Source of the DNA: WTFY01 sp965203725
GTDB taxonomy: Bacteria > Pseudomonadota > Gammaproteobacteria > UBA4575
DNA length: 64,000 nucleotides
Direction: 5' to 3'
NCBI GenBank assembly: GCA_965203725.1
Contig: CBDBDH010000001.1
Coordinates: 186,001-250,000, forward strand
The position numbers and the translations under genes were made by a program. Under the pieces are notes generated by a model. It was not told the DNA's origin. It was given only the letters and a program-made list of their open reading frames with translations, and did not search any database. Numbering within the stretch: position 1 is the first letter of the stretch; each line of letters begins with the position of its first letter. Shown here piece after piece: positions 1 to 9,157 of this stretch.

Positions 1-675
1 GTTCGGGTCGTCGTGGTTGAATATCATGCGGCCCTCGCTTGGCATGATGCGCAGCAGGTGGTGGAACTGCCGCTTGACGTCCTGGATCCCGTCAAAGATA
101 TCCGCGTGGTCGAACTCCAGGTTGTTCAGTATCAGGGTATGCGGGCAGTAATGCAGGAATTTTGAACGCTTGTCGAAAAATGCAGTGTCGTACTCATCGG
201 CCTCGATCACGAAGTACTTCGATTCCCCCAGCCTCGAGGAAAACTCGAAATTCTCCGCCACCCCGCCAATCAGGAAGCCCGGCGCGTGCCCGCAACACTC
301 CAGTATCCAGGCCAGCATGCTGGACACGGTGGTTTTGCCGTGCGTTCCGGCCACCGCGAGCACCCAGCGATCCTGCAGGACGTGATCGTGCAGCCAGGCC
401 GGGCCGGAGGTGAAGGGCAAGCGGTTGTTGAGCAGGTACTCCACCACCTCGTTGCCGCGCGTCATGACATTGCCGACAATGATCTGGTCCGGCAGCGGAT
501 AGAGGTGATCGACGGAATAGCCTTCCATGATCTCGATGCCGGCCATTTCAAGCTGCGTGCTCATGGGCGGATAGGCATTGGTATCCGAACCGGAAACTTC
601 GTGTCCCAGCTGCCGGGCAATGATGGCCAGACTGCCCATGAACGTGCCGCCAACGCCAAGGATATGGATACGCAT
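1..675 (-). CDS. mpl: UDP-N-acetylmuramate:L-alanyl-gamma-D-glutamyl-meso-DAP ligase (Mpl), C-terminus outside window
   Basis: Murein-recycling ligase that joins the tripeptide released from old peptidoglycan back to UDP-MurNAc, in the cytoplasm. Translation of the minus strand gives 225 in-frame residues starting MRIHILGVGGTFMG, the Mur-ligase Rossmann start. The ATP-binding loop GTHGKTT lies at residues 110-116, followed by EADEYD. Mpl proteins are about 450 aa, so roughly half is seen and the frame is still open at base 1. The start codon overlaps the upstream gene stop as TGATG, which implies translational coupling. The opening and the EADEYD signature favour Mpl over MurC, but the missing C-terminus leaves a little doubt. 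Confidence 0.93.
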   Translation of the reverse strand, partial: MRIHILGVGGTFMGSLAIIARQLGHEVSGSDTNAYPPMSTQLEMAGIEIMEGYSVDHLYPLPDQIIVGNVMTRGNEVVEYLLNNRLPFTSGPAWLHDHVLQDRWVLAVAGTHGKTTVSSMLAWILECCGHAPGFLIGGVAENFEFSSRLGESKYFVIEADEYDTAFFDKRSKFLHYCPHTLILNNLEFDHADIFDGIQDVKRQFHHLLRIMPSEGRMIFNHDDPN

Positions 676-1190
676 CAGGCCGGCACGCTCCCTGATATGA
701 ACAATTCCAGCAATATGACCTGCAGCAGGGCATAAGCCACACTGAGGGCGATGCCGTAGCTCATCGCGCACGACAGCGCCCTGCTGAATATGTATCCGTA
801 CACGATGACGACCCATACGAAAAGCGCGAAGGCCGTCAGGGCAAAAAACAGCTCGGCGGTGTGTCCGAGTTTCAGGTACCTCAGGGAATAGCTGCCGGGG
901 AGCGAGACGATGTTGATCAGGGTGATGGTCCCGAGCATGGCGCTGAAGGTCTGCAGGAAGCGCTCCGGTTTTTTTGCCAGCAGGATCCTGGCAAACACGA
1001 ACGACAGAAACAATCCCGCGATACTTGCCAGCAGGGCCGCCGCCACGTCGTAGGCCATCGATCCGACCAGCACGGAAACACCGAGGCTGACAACCGTCAC
1101 AAGGCCCAGGAAGGTCCAGGAACACGGCAACACCTCCGGCCCCTCCCGCAGCAGGCATATGCTCAGGTAGGTCTTGAACACATCGGTCAT
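675..1190 (-). CDS. Multispanning inner-membrane protein of unknown function
   Basis: A 171-aa protein with about five hydrophobic segments (roughly residues 25-45, 50-72, 83-103, 113-134 and 139-165) and a short hydrophilic start. I see no catalytic motif. The organisation resembles small Yip1-like membrane proteins, but this is only a resemblance. Its stop overlaps the mpl start (TGATG) and it lies downstream of the lpxA-like gene with a 26-nt gap. It is therefore probably cotranscribed with two cell-envelope genes, which suggests an envelope role. Function not recognised. Confidence 0.75.
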   Translation of the reverse strand: MTDVFKTYLSICLLREGPEVLPCSWTFLGLVTVVSLGVSVLVGSMAYDVAAALLASIAGLFLSFVFARILLAKKPERFLQTFSAMLGTITLINIVSLPGSYSLRYLKLGHTAELFFALTAFALFVWVVIVYGYIFSRALSCAMSYGIALSVAYALLQVILLELFISGSVPA

Positions 1191-1216
1191 GTCAGGATGA
1201 ACCTACTCGTACCGGA

Positions 1217-1984
1217 TCAATCCGGCGGTTGCAAAAACCCGTAGATGCCGCGCCTGGAGGGCGCCAGCATCCAGTCACGCAACAGTTCGATCTCGGGCGT
1301 GCCCTGCAGATGCTCCGCGGGCTCGCCCTGTCGCAGACGCCGGTAGGCCTGCTCCAGCTCGCTGTAGCGCTTGCCCTTGATCCCGGCACGGCGCAGCCCG
1401 ATGGCATTCAGCCGATAGTGGCGCACGGGTTCACCGCCCAGCAGGCAATACGGCATCACGTCCTTGCGCACCGGAGTGTAGCCCGCCACCATCGACAGCG
1501 TCCCGATCCGGATGTGCTGGTGCGTGCCCACATGCCCTCCCAGGTTGGCCTTGTCGCCAATTTCGATATGCCCGCTCAATCCCACATAGGCTGTCAGCAC
1601 GACCTCGTCCCCCAGCTGACAGTCGTGTGCAACGTGTGAGTAGCCCATCAGGTAGCATCGGTTACCGATCCGGGTCGGCACGTCAGGACGGGTGGCACGG
1701 TGTACCGTGCAGTTTTCACGAAAGACGTTGCCATCGCCGATCTCAAGCCAGCTTTCCCCGCCGGCAAACGACAGGTCCTGGGGCAGCCCGCCCAGCACCA
1801 CCTGGGCATGCAGCTGGTTGTCCGCCCCCAGCCGCACATACCGGTGAACCACGCAATGCGGGCCGATCTCGGTACCGGAACGTATGACCACATCCTCTTC
1901 CACCACGCTGTAGGGCCCCACGCTCACATGGGTGTCGAGTTCCGCCCTAGAGGAGACGACTGCGGTGGGGTGTATGTTTGGCAA
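1217..1984 (-). CDS. lpxA: LpxA-like UDP-N-acetylglucosamine O-acyltransferase
   Basis: A 255-aa left-handed beta-helix (hexapeptide repeat) acyltransferase, like LpxA, which puts the first 3-hydroxyacyl chain on UDP-GlcNAc in lipid A synthesis. Most of the length is hexapeptide repeat. The catalytic-His segment is kept as SHVAHDC (H117 and H120, matching E. coli H122 and H125), as are the later His positions (SGHI, GTHQH). The C-terminal GLRRAG replaces the usual KRRG, so one of the two conserved arginines is Ala. It sits beside ligA and mpl, not in an lpxD-fabZ-lpxB cluster. It may be a second LpxA with another sugar or acyl preference; the family is clear, the substrate is not. Confidence 0.8.
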   Translation of the reverse strand: MPNIHPTAVVSSRAELDTHVSVGPYSVVEEDVVIRSGTEIGPHCVVHRYVRLGADNQLHAQVVLGGLPQDLSFAGGESWLEIGDGNVFRENCTVHRATRPDVPTRIGNRCYLMGYSHVAHDCQLGDEVVLTAYVGLSGHIEIGDKANLGGHVGTHQHIRIGTLSMVAGYTPVRKDVMPYCLLGGEPVRHYRLNAIGLRRAGIKGKRYSELEQAYRRLRQGEPAEHLQGTPEIELLRDWMLAPSRRGIYGFLQPPD

Positions 1985-2102
1985 GCCTGGCTACCGAATC
2001 AAATTGCCGCACCGGCAGGTTTACTGAAGTTCATGCAACGGTGTGCGGGCAATGCAATTGCGTGTGTGGATCCGGTCTTATTCTAGCAGAATCCGCTTGC
2101 GG

Positions 2103-4142
2103 TCAGGATTTCTGGCCCTGGGGGTTTTGCAGCAAGTCCTCCAGGCCTTTCTCGTCAAGCACCTCCACTCCCAGCGAGCGGGCCTTGTCCGCTTTCGAGC
2201 CCGGGTTGTCCCCGGCGACCACTGCCGTGGTCTGCCGGGATACGCTGGCGGTGACTTTTGCGCCCAGCGACTTCAGTTGCAGTGCAGCCTCGGCTCGACT
2301 GAACTTTTCCAGCCTGCCGGTAAGCACATAGGTCTTGCCGGCAAGCGGTGGGTCCTGCTCATTGGGCTTGGGCTTGGGTTTGACCTTCAAGACAATCCCT
2401 TCGCGGATCAGCTCCGAAAGGACTTCCCGGTTATGCGTCTGCCTGAAGAAGGCCGTGATATTTTCTGCGATGACGGGCCCCACGTCGGGTACTTCCTGCA
2501 GCGCTTCGCAGTCCGCCTGCTGCAGGGGTTTCAGGTCCCGGAACCAGTCGGCCAGTGAAGCCGCCGTGGCTTCTCCGACCTCGCGGATGCCAAGCGCATA
2601 GATGAACCGGGCCAGCGTGGTGTTCTTGCTCTTCTCGATCGCTTCCAGCAGGTTGGTGGCGGACAGCTCGCCCATGAACTCCAGTTCGACCAGGTCTTCC
2701 TTAGTGAGATCAAACAGATCCTTCACGCTGTTGACCAGGCCCTGGTCCACGAGCTGGTCCACCAGCTTGATTCCCAGGCCCTCGATGTCCATGGCCTTTC
2801 TTGATGCAAAATGCCGGATCACGCCCTTGCGCTGTGCCGGACAGTACAGGCCGCCGCTGCACCGGATCACGGCCTCGCCCTCGACCTGCACAACCTCCGA
2901 ATCGCATTCCGGACATCTCTTTGGTGCCTGCACGGGATCACTGCGCTTCGCCCCGGGGTCCAGGATCGTCTTCACGACCTCCGGTATCACATCCCCGGCC
3001 CTTCGGATGATCACCCGGTCGCCGATGCGCACATCCTTGCGCCTCACTTCATCCATGTTGTGCAATGTGGCATTGCTGACGGTCGCTCCGCCAACAAACA
3101 CGGGCTCAAGCTTTGCGACCGGAGTCAGTGCCCCCGTGCGACCGACCTGGAAGCGGATATCTGTCACCCGGGTCGCCGCTTCCTGGGCCGGAAACTTGTG
3201 GGCCACCGCCCAGCGGGGTGCGCGCGAGACCATGCCCAGGACTTCCTGCGAGGTCAAATTGTTGACCTTGTACACCACTCCGTCCAGTTCGTAGTCCAGG
3301 GCGGCCCTTTTGTCGAGAATCGCTGCGTAATATTCCAGGCATCCCTGGCGACCGGACACCTGCTCGGCTTCGGCACAGATTTTCAGTCCCATCTTTTTCA
3401 GGCACTGCAACACGCCGAACTGCGTGCGGACTGATGTCTGATTCGCGATGCCCGTGGCATTATAGAAAAAGGCATCAAGCGGATACCCGGCCGTCTCCCG
3501 GGGGTCGAGGCGACGCAGGGCACCCGCCGCAGCGTTCCTGGGGTTCACAAAGGGTTTCCTGTCCTCTTGCCGGGCCTGCGCATTGATTTTCTCAAACCCC
3601 TTTTTCGGCATGAACACCTCGCCTCGCACTTCCAGCCTTTCCGGCAGGTCCTGATGTTTTTGCAGGCGCAGCGGCACCGATCGTATCGTTCGAATGTTCT
3701 CGGTAATGTCCTCTCCGGTGAACCCGTCCCCGCGTGTCGCCCCGCGCACCAGTACACCTTTTTCATACACCAGGCTCACGGCCAGGCCGTCGATCTTCGG
3801 CTCAGCGGTATATTCGATCTGCCCGTCCTCCCCAAGCCGGTCCAGGATGCGGGCCTCGAAGGCTTCCAGTTCCTCCGCATCAAAGACGTTGCCCAAAGAC
3901 AGCATCGGTTCTGCATGCTCTGCCGGCGGGAATGCATCCGAGGGCTTGGCCCCGATGCGCTGTGTAGGGGATGCGGGCGTAACCAGGTGCGGATGATCGG
4001 ATTCCAGCTGTTGCAGGGCTCGAAACAGGGCATCGTACTCGACATCCGGAATCAGCGGATCATCCAGCACGTGGTACGCGTAGCCGTGCTGCTCCAGGGC
4101 CTCGCGCAACTGTTCGATTTTCTGCTCGATTGCGCGGGTCAT
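2103..4142 (-). CDS. ligA: NAD-dependent DNA ligase LigA
   Basis: Seals nicks in duplex DNA using NAD+ (Okazaki fragments, repair). The 679-aa product has the full architecture: the Ia region, the adenylation domain with catalytic Lys in EPKIDGLAVSL near residue 116, the OB fold, a four-Cys zinc finger (starting CPECDSE, ending CSGGLYCPAQ), helix-hairpin-helix repeats (ALGIREVGE, LQEVPDVGP) and a C-terminal BRCT domain from about residue 600. Length is normal for the family. I chose ATG at 4142 over the in-frame GTG one codon earlier. It follows zipA and smc on the same strand, a common gammaproteobacterial order (smc-zipA-ligA). Confidence 0.98.
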   Translation of the reverse strand: MTRAIEQKIEQLREALEQHGYAYHVLDDPLIPDVEYDALFRALQQLESDHPHLVTPASPTQRIGAKPSDAFPPAEHAEPMLSLGNVFDAEELEAFEARILDRLGEDGQIEYTAEPKIDGLAVSLVYEKGVLVRGATRGDGFTGEDITENIRTIRSVPLRLQKHQDLPERLEVRGEVFMPKKGFEKINAQARQEDRKPFVNPRNAAAGALRRLDPRETAGYPLDAFFYNATGIANQTSVRTQFGVLQCLKKMGLKICAEAEQVSGRQGCLEYYAAILDKRAALDYELDGVVYKVNNLTSQEVLGMVSRAPRWAVAHKFPAQEAATRVTDIRFQVGRTGALTPVAKLEPVFVGGATVSNATLHNMDEVRRKDVRIGDRVIIRRAGDVIPEVVKTILDPGAKRSDPVQAPKRCPECDSEVVQVEGEAVIRCSGGLYCPAQRKGVIRHFASRKAMDIEGLGIKLVDQLVDQGLVNSVKDLFDLTKEDLVELEFMGELSATNLLEAIEKSKNTTLARFIYALGIREVGEATAASLADWFRDLKPLQQADCEALQEVPDVGPVIAENITAFFRQTHNREVLSELIREGIVLKVKPKPKPNEQDPPLAGKTYVLTGRLEKFSRAEAALQLKSLGAKVTASVSRQTTAVVAGDNPGSKADKARSLGVEVLDEKGLEDLLQNPQGQKS

Positions 4143-4251
4143 CACCCAGCCTTGCCCCTGTGCAGGCTATGCAGAAGTCCGCCCGGCGAGGGTCGCAGGA
4201 GGTAGGATTCAAGGCAGCAATCCCGCAACGCTTTCTGCGAGACCATGATCC

Positions 4252-5019
4252 CTACGTGTCTTGATCCTGACCTGGATGCTTCAGACTGAAAAGCTGCACT
4301 TCCTCTTGCAGGTGAGCCACGGTTTGCTGGCTCAGGCGGTTGCGTGATTCATCGAATACCCCCCCTTGCAGGTATTCGGAAGCCCTTTTCGCCGCCTCAT
4401 GCATGATGTTGAACGCCTTCAGGCCGTTCTCGGGGCCCGGCAGATTCATCACGAAACTGATTCCCGGGGTTTCAAACTGGTCCATACTGTCCAGATCGAA
4501 GGTGCCCGGCTTGACTGCATTCAGGACACTGTATATGGCTTTCCTGCCACTGAGCCGCTTGACCTTCTTGTGGAAGATGCGCATGTCGTCATACTCAAGA
4601 TCAAGCTCCCGGACGAGGTCCATGATACCGGTGCCCTTGAATGCCTGGGGGCGTTTTGCCATGACATGCAGCACCACCAGCTTTTTGTCCAGCTCCGCGT
4701 CTTCCTCCCCGGCCTGCCGGTCCCGCCCTTCAGCGGGTTCCTTCCGGCTGCCCGTCCTCCCGGTGCTGTCGCCGGGGTAGTCCGGATTTTGCGGTATCAC
4801 CTTGACCGGGCCGACGGACTCGATTCCGGCGTCCGGATCAGCGTCCAAGTCATCATCCAGATCGGCATCCAGCGGGTTCGGCAGGTCATCCTTGTCGAAA
4901 TTGAATTCCTCGAATTCCTTTCTGCGGGTCTTGCGTTTTTTGGCACGGGTGAAGAAATACAGCATGGCCAGAACGGCCAGGCCCGCCACCAGCAGTCCGA
5001 TGCGCAGCTCAATCACCAT
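4252..5019 (-). CDS. zipA: Cell division protein ZipA
   Basis: Membrane anchor for the FtsZ ring. The 255-aa protein starts with a short periplasmic tip and one transmembrane helix (about residues 7-24), then the basic stretch RAKKRKTRRK and an acidic, low-complexity linker with repeated Asp. The C-terminal ZipA domain that binds the FtsZ tail covers roughly residues 112-245. The linker is shorter and more Asp-rich than the Pro/Gln-rich linker of E. coli ZipA. It lies 45 nt downstream of smc and 109 nt upstream of ligA, so the three are probably one transcription unit. ZipA is largely limited to Gammaproteobacteria and supports the taxonomic call. Confidence 0.96.
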   Translation of the reverse strand: MVIELRIGLLVAGLAVLAMLYFFTRAKKRKTRRKEFEEFNFDKDDLPNPLDADLDDDLDADPDAGIESVGPVKVIPQNPDYPGDSTGRTGSRKEPAEGRDRQAGEEDAELDKKLVVLHVMAKRPQAFKGTGIMDLVRELDLEYDDMRIFHKKVKRLSGRKAIYSVLNAVKPGTFDLDSMDQFETPGISFVMNLPGPENGLKAFNIMHEAAKRASEYLQGGVFDESRNRLSQQTVAHLQEEVQLFSLKHPGQDQDT

Positions 5020-5064
5020 GGACTGTGCGCCGCGAGGTGGGTTGCTCGTGTATCCACGGATTCT

Positions 5065-8000
5065 TCACGAAACTGCCTGCATCTCGACGGCTTCATCAAT
5101 ATCGACTGAAACCATCCTCGAAACACCGGGCTCACTCATTGTGATGCCCAGCAACTGGTTTGCATACTCCATGGTATTTTTGTTGTGGGTAATTGAAATG
5201 AACTGGACCCGTTCGCTCATCTCCTTCAGCAATTCGCAGTAGCGCGTGACATTGGCATCGTCCAGGGGCGCGTCCACCTCATCCAGCAGGCAGAACGGCG
5301 CCGGGTTCAGTTCGAACAGGGAGAATACCAGGGCCACTGCCGTCAAGGCTTTTTCACCCCCGGACATGAGGTGAATGGAGGACAGCCGCTTGCCCGGCAA
5401 GCGCGCCATGATGGAGATCCCGGTGGTGAGCAGATCGTCGCCTGTCATTACCAGGTACGCCTTGCCGCCGCCAAACAGGCGCGGAAACATTTCCTGCAGG
5501 CGCTGATTGACGCGATCGAAGATGTTCTTGAAGCGATCCTTGGTTTCCTTGTCTATCTTGCGAATCGCCTGCTCCAGCATCTCCAGCGCCTTGCTGAGAT
5601 CCTCGTGCTGGTGATCCAGGTATTCCTTGCGCTCCCGGTGTTCTTCGAAATCACTGATCGCTGCGAGATTGATCGGGCCCAGGCGCGCGATCTTGCGGCC
5701 CAGCGCCTCGACCTGGTCCTCCCACGCCTGCAGTTGCGCATCCCCAGGCAACTCCCCGATCAGGGATTCCAGGGGGATTCCGTACTCTCCCAGTTGCTCT
5801 TCCAGGGTCTTGCTGCGGACATTGGCTTCCTGCCATGCAAGCCGGGCATCATTCAGCTCGTTCTGTAAAGACCCCTCCTTGCCCTGCAGGATAACGACAC
5901 GCTCCCGTTCGCCATGCATCTGCTCTTCGGTGCCCTGCATGACGCTGCGTGCGTCCGCCTGGCGGTGCTCGATGCCGACGCGCTGCTCGAGGAGCTCTTT
6001 GAGCTGGGTGTCCAGTCCTTCGAGAGGGGCATCACTCTCATCCACGGAGGCCTGCAGAGCTTCATTGCGCTTTTGCAGTTGCACGGCCTGTTCCTGCGTT
6101 CTCTCCAGTACGGCCTGCGTCGCCTGCAGCGAACTCCGGCACGACTCCAGGTCCAGGCTGAGTTCATGGATCGATTCACGGCTGTCCGTATCTTTGCTGC
6201 GCACACCTTCCAGGGCCGAAACAAGATTTTCACGCTGTTGCAGCAGGGCACTCTTCTCGCCACTGAACTCTTCCAGCACGACCTCGGCGGACTGTTTTGC
6301 AGCGCTTGACCGGTCCAGCTCCCCACGTGTCTTTTCAAGCTCGCCCTCCAGTTCCTGCGAATACTCCTGGAACTGTTCTTCCTGCCGCCTTAAATGCTCC
6401 TGTTCCTGCTCCCAGGCAGCCATTTCCGATTGTGCCTGGTGGTGGTGCTCCTGCGCCCCGGCAAGCTGCGCCTGGACATCGTCGCGTTCCTGCTCGTGCG
6501 CATTCAGTTCGCCCTGACAGGCCTCGAGATCAGATTCCAGGGCTTTTGCCGCCTGCTGCTGCGAGGCAAGCTTCTTCTCCAGCTTGCGGATCTCGTTCTT
6601 GCGTTGCAGCACGCTGCTTTGTGCCGCAGTGCTCCTGGCCAGCCGCATCCAGTTCCGTCCCATCCAGATTCCCTCCTGGGTGATCACGGACTGGCCCGGG
6701 GATAGATTCCTGCGCTGCTCGAGCGCCGCCTGGATATCGCTTGCGACCAGTATGGTATCCAGAAACCCGCCGAGACTTACGGGGGCCTGCACCTTGGCGG
6801 CCAGCGTTTCGGAAGTCCGGGCGGCCTGCGGTACCGGCGTCCGGTCCAGCAGGATCAGACGTCCGTCCCGGATCCGGCTGCACGCTGCGGCCACCTGTTC
6901 AATATCCTCGATACAGATCGATTCCAGGCATTCGCCCAACACGGTCTCCACCGCACCTTCCCAGCCTGCCTCGGCCTTGATCGTGTCGATCAGACGGGGG
7001 GCCTGGCTGAGCCCCTGTTCTTCAAGCCAGCGGCCGACCGCCTGGCTCTCCTCGCCCAGCACCATGTTCTGCATGGCTTTCAGCGAGGCAAGCCGGAGCT
7101 GTGTTTCCTGCAGTTCTTCACGTGCCTGCTGGACCCGGGTTTGCAGGCCCTGGCCGGCATCGCGGTCCTGGCCGATCTTTTTCGCCAGTCCGTCCAGGCT
7201 GTCGGACACGGCCTTCAGGTGCCGCCGTGTCGAGCTGACACGGGATTTCAGTTCTTTCGCCTCACCGGACTCCCGGCTCCGGGTGCATTGACCCAGACTG
7301 TCTTCAAGACGGTCCTTGCGGTCTTTGAGTTGCTCGAGATGGGATTCGAGATACTCGATGCGTGAAGTCTCGATCTCCACGGTCTGTGCGGGCCCCGCCA
7401 TCCTCGCCTGCAGCGACTCCCAGGCTTCCTGCCAGACAGCCATTTGCGCCTCGGCTTCGTCCAGGTCGCCCTGGTTCGAACCCAGCTGTTCCCGGGCGAA
7501 CGCCAGTTGCGGCTCGATTTCGCGGATCCTGGTTTCCAGGTCCTGTACCCGGGTGCGCTCGCTCTGCAAGTCCCGTTCGCTCTGGCGCCATGCGTCCTGC
7601 ACCTGTTCCAGTTCCTCACCGAAACGACCGCTCATTTCCTTGGCGTGGCGAATGGATTGCTCCACCCGTGAGATTTCCGCATTCAGGCCGTACTGCTTGC
7701 CCTGAATTTCACTGAAGCTTTTCGTTTCATCGGCATGGCGCAGCCGCAATTTTTCCACCGAGGCCTCGGCGGCACGAATGTCGGCAACAATCTTTTCGAT
7801 TTCGGTCTGCTTGCGCTCTGCGGACTGTTTCAGCGTCTGCGCTTCCTCGCGCTTCGCCTGCCAGCGCAAGGCCAGCAGCTCCGCCTTGGTCCGGCGTTCT
7901 TTCTCCTTCAGCACCTTGTAGTGCTCGGCAGCGCGCGCCTGACGCTGCAGTTGCCCGATCCGCTTGGTGATCTCGTCAATCACGTCATTGAGACGCTCCA

Positions 8001-8568
8001 GGTTCTCGCAGGTATGGCGGATCCGGTTCTCGGTCTCCCGGCGTCGTTCCTTGTACTTGGAAATGCCGGCAGCTTCCTCGAGATAGACACGCAATTCATC
8101 CGGTTTCGTGTCGATCAGTCTCGATATCATGCCCTGCTCGATGATTGCATAGCTGTTGGGGCCGAGGCCGGTACCCAGAAACACGGACACGATGTCCTTG
8201 CGCCGACACTGCACCCCATTCAGAAAGTATTTGGACTGGCCGTCGCGCACCACCTGCCTGCGCACCGATATCTCCGTGTAGGCGGCATATTCTCCGCCCA
8301 GCCTGCCCTGACTGTTGTCAAAGACCAGTTCGACCGAGGCCTGGCCCGCAGGGCTGCGGGTCGAGGAGCCGTTGAAGATCACGTCTTCCATCGTATTGCC
8401 GCGCAGGTGCCGGCTGCTTTCACCCATCACCCAGCGGACCGCATCAATGATGTTGGATTTGCCGCAGCCGTTGGGTCCTACAACCCCCACCATGGAAGAC
8501 GGGAAGGAAAACGTGGTCGGGTCCACGAAAGACTTGAACCCGGAAAGTTTTACACAATTAAGCCGCAT
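5065..8568 (-). CDS. smc: Chromosome segregation ATPase SMC
   Basis: Core of the bacterial SMC condensin, which folds and separates replicated chromosomes. The 1167-aa protein has the Walker A loop GPNGCGKS at residues 31-38, two long coiled coils rich in Glu, Gln, Arg and Leu, a central hinge at about residues 515-640, and near the C-terminus the ABC signature MSGGEKAL followed by Walker B and the D-loop (LLDEVDAPLDDAN). Length is typical. ATG at 8568 begins the conserved MRLNCVKLSGFKSF. Enteric bacteria use MukB instead, so a true smc beside zipA argues against Enterobacterales. It is divergent from queF with 52 nt between starts. Confidence 0.98.
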   Translation of the reverse strand: MRLNCVKLSGFKSFVDPTTFSFPSSMVGVVGPNGCGKSNIIDAVRWVMGESSRHLRGNTMEDVIFNGSSTRSPAGQASVELVFDNSQGRLGGEYAAYTEISVRRQVVRDGQSKYFLNGVQCRRKDIVSVFLGTGLGPNSYAIIEQGMISRLIDTKPDELRVYLEEAAGISKYKERRRETENRIRHTCENLERLNDVIDEITKRIGQLQRQARAAEHYKVLKEKERRTKAELLALRWQAKREEAQTLKQSAERKQTEIEKIVADIRAAEASVEKLRLRHADETKSFSEIQGKQYGLNAEISRVEQSIRHAKEMSGRFGEELEQVQDAWRQSERDLQSERTRVQDLETRIREIEPQLAFAREQLGSNQGDLDEAEAQMAVWQEAWESLQARMAGPAQTVEIETSRIEYLESHLEQLKDRKDRLEDSLGQCTRSRESGEAKELKSRVSSTRRHLKAVSDSLDGLAKKIGQDRDAGQGLQTRVQQAREELQETQLRLASLKAMQNMVLGEESQAVGRWLEEQGLSQAPRLIDTIKAEAGWEGAVETVLGECLESICIEDIEQVAAACSRIRDGRLILLDRTPVPQAARTSETLAAKVQAPVSLGGFLDTILVASDIQAALEQRRNLSPGQSVITQEGIWMGRNWMRLARSTAAQSSVLQRKNEIRKLEKKLASQQQAAKALESDLEACQGELNAHEQERDDVQAQLAGAQEHHHQAQSEMAAWEQEQEHLRRQEEQFQEYSQELEGELEKTRGELDRSSAAKQSAEVVLEEFSGEKSALLQQRENLVSALEGVRSKDTDSRESIHELSLDLESCRSSLQATQAVLERTQEQAVQLQKRNEALQASVDESDAPLEGLDTQLKELLEQRVGIEHRQADARSVMQGTEEQMHGERERVVILQGKEGSLQNELNDARLAWQEANVRSKTLEEQLGEYGIPLESLIGELPGDAQLQAWEDQVEALGRKIARLGPINLAAISDFEEHRERKEYLDHQHEDLSKALEMLEQAIRKIDKETKDRFKNIFDRVNQRLQEMFPRLFGGGKAYLVMTGDDLLTTGISIMARLPGKRLSSIHLMSGGEKALTAVALVFSLFELNPAPFCLLDEVDAPLDDANVTRYCELLKEMSERVQFISITHNKNTMEYANQLLGITMSEPGVSRMVSVDIDEAVEMQAVS

Positions 8569-8583
8569 CTATGCCAGTTCGCC

Positions 8584-8589
8584 TATAAT
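8584..8589 (+). promoter_or_regulatory. Possible -10 box of the queF promoter
   Basis: A perfect TATAAT lies 31 nt before the queF start in the 52-nt smc-queF divergent region. No convincing -35 hexamer is seen at 16-18 nt spacing, so the call rests on the -10 alone. Confidence 0.35.
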
Positions 8590-8620
8590 AGGCAGCCTGA
8601 TTGCATCAGACCGTACAGCC

Positions 8621-9019
8621 ATGCCTGACGATCACACCCATCACCTGGAAACCTTCGAAAATCCGCAGCCGGATGCCGACTATACGATCCGCATGCATAT
8701 TCCGGAATTCACCTGTCTATGCCCACTGACCGGCCAGCCCGACTTCGCCGAGTTTCTAATCGAATACGTCCCAGACAAACTATGCGTAGAACTAAAGGCT
8801 CTCAAATTGTATATGAGCTCTTTTAGAAGCAAAGGCCTATTCCACGAAGCAATAACAAATCGGATTCTAATCGATATTGCAGCTTTGCTAAAGCCTCGAT
8901 TTATGCGCATCACTGCGGACTTCAATGTACGGGGGGGCATATACACGCAGGTGATTGCCGAGCACCGCCAAGACGGGTGGCAGGCCGAGACCCCGGTTAT
9001 TCTTCCCAGCCAGACATAA
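8621..9019 (+). CDS. queF: NADPH-dependent preQ0 reductase QueF (short type)
   Basis: Reduces the nitrile of preQ0 to the aminomethyl of preQ1, a step in queuosine synthesis. The 132-aa product is the short YkvM-like form. It carries the catalytic Cys in TCLCPLTGQPDFAEF (second Cys, residue 34), the following Asp, and the family segment ELKALKLYMSSFRSKG. I start at ATG 8621 because upstream in-frame sequence overlaps smc on the other strand and has no family similarity. The 3' two thirds are visibly richer in A+T and in rare-looking codons than the neighbours. tgt and queA, which act later in the same pathway, lie at 26-28 kb. Confidence 0.95.
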   Translation: MPDDHTHHLETFENPQPDADYTIRMHIPEFTCLCPLTGQPDFAEFLIEYVPDKLCVELKALKLYMSSFRSKGLFHEAITNRILIDIAALLKPRFMRITADFNVRGGIYTQVIAEHRQDGWQAETPVILPSQT

Positions 9020-9157
9020 GTATCCTGCGCAACCTCTCGATTTAAAAGGACCTGCAGGAACGGCCCGGGCCAAGCCCGCCTGCTGCGGGACTCCGTCAAT
9101 GGCCAGGTATTGCTGCAGGGGCGTCCCGGCAGGAACCGGCTCCATGCACGGCTTGGC

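Noticed and set aside
7735..8628. Long plus-strand frame opposite smc
   Set aside because: It lies entirely antisense to a clear SMC gene and shows no family features; such frames are common in GC-rich DNA. Similar shadows oppose ligA, secD and mutL-miaA.
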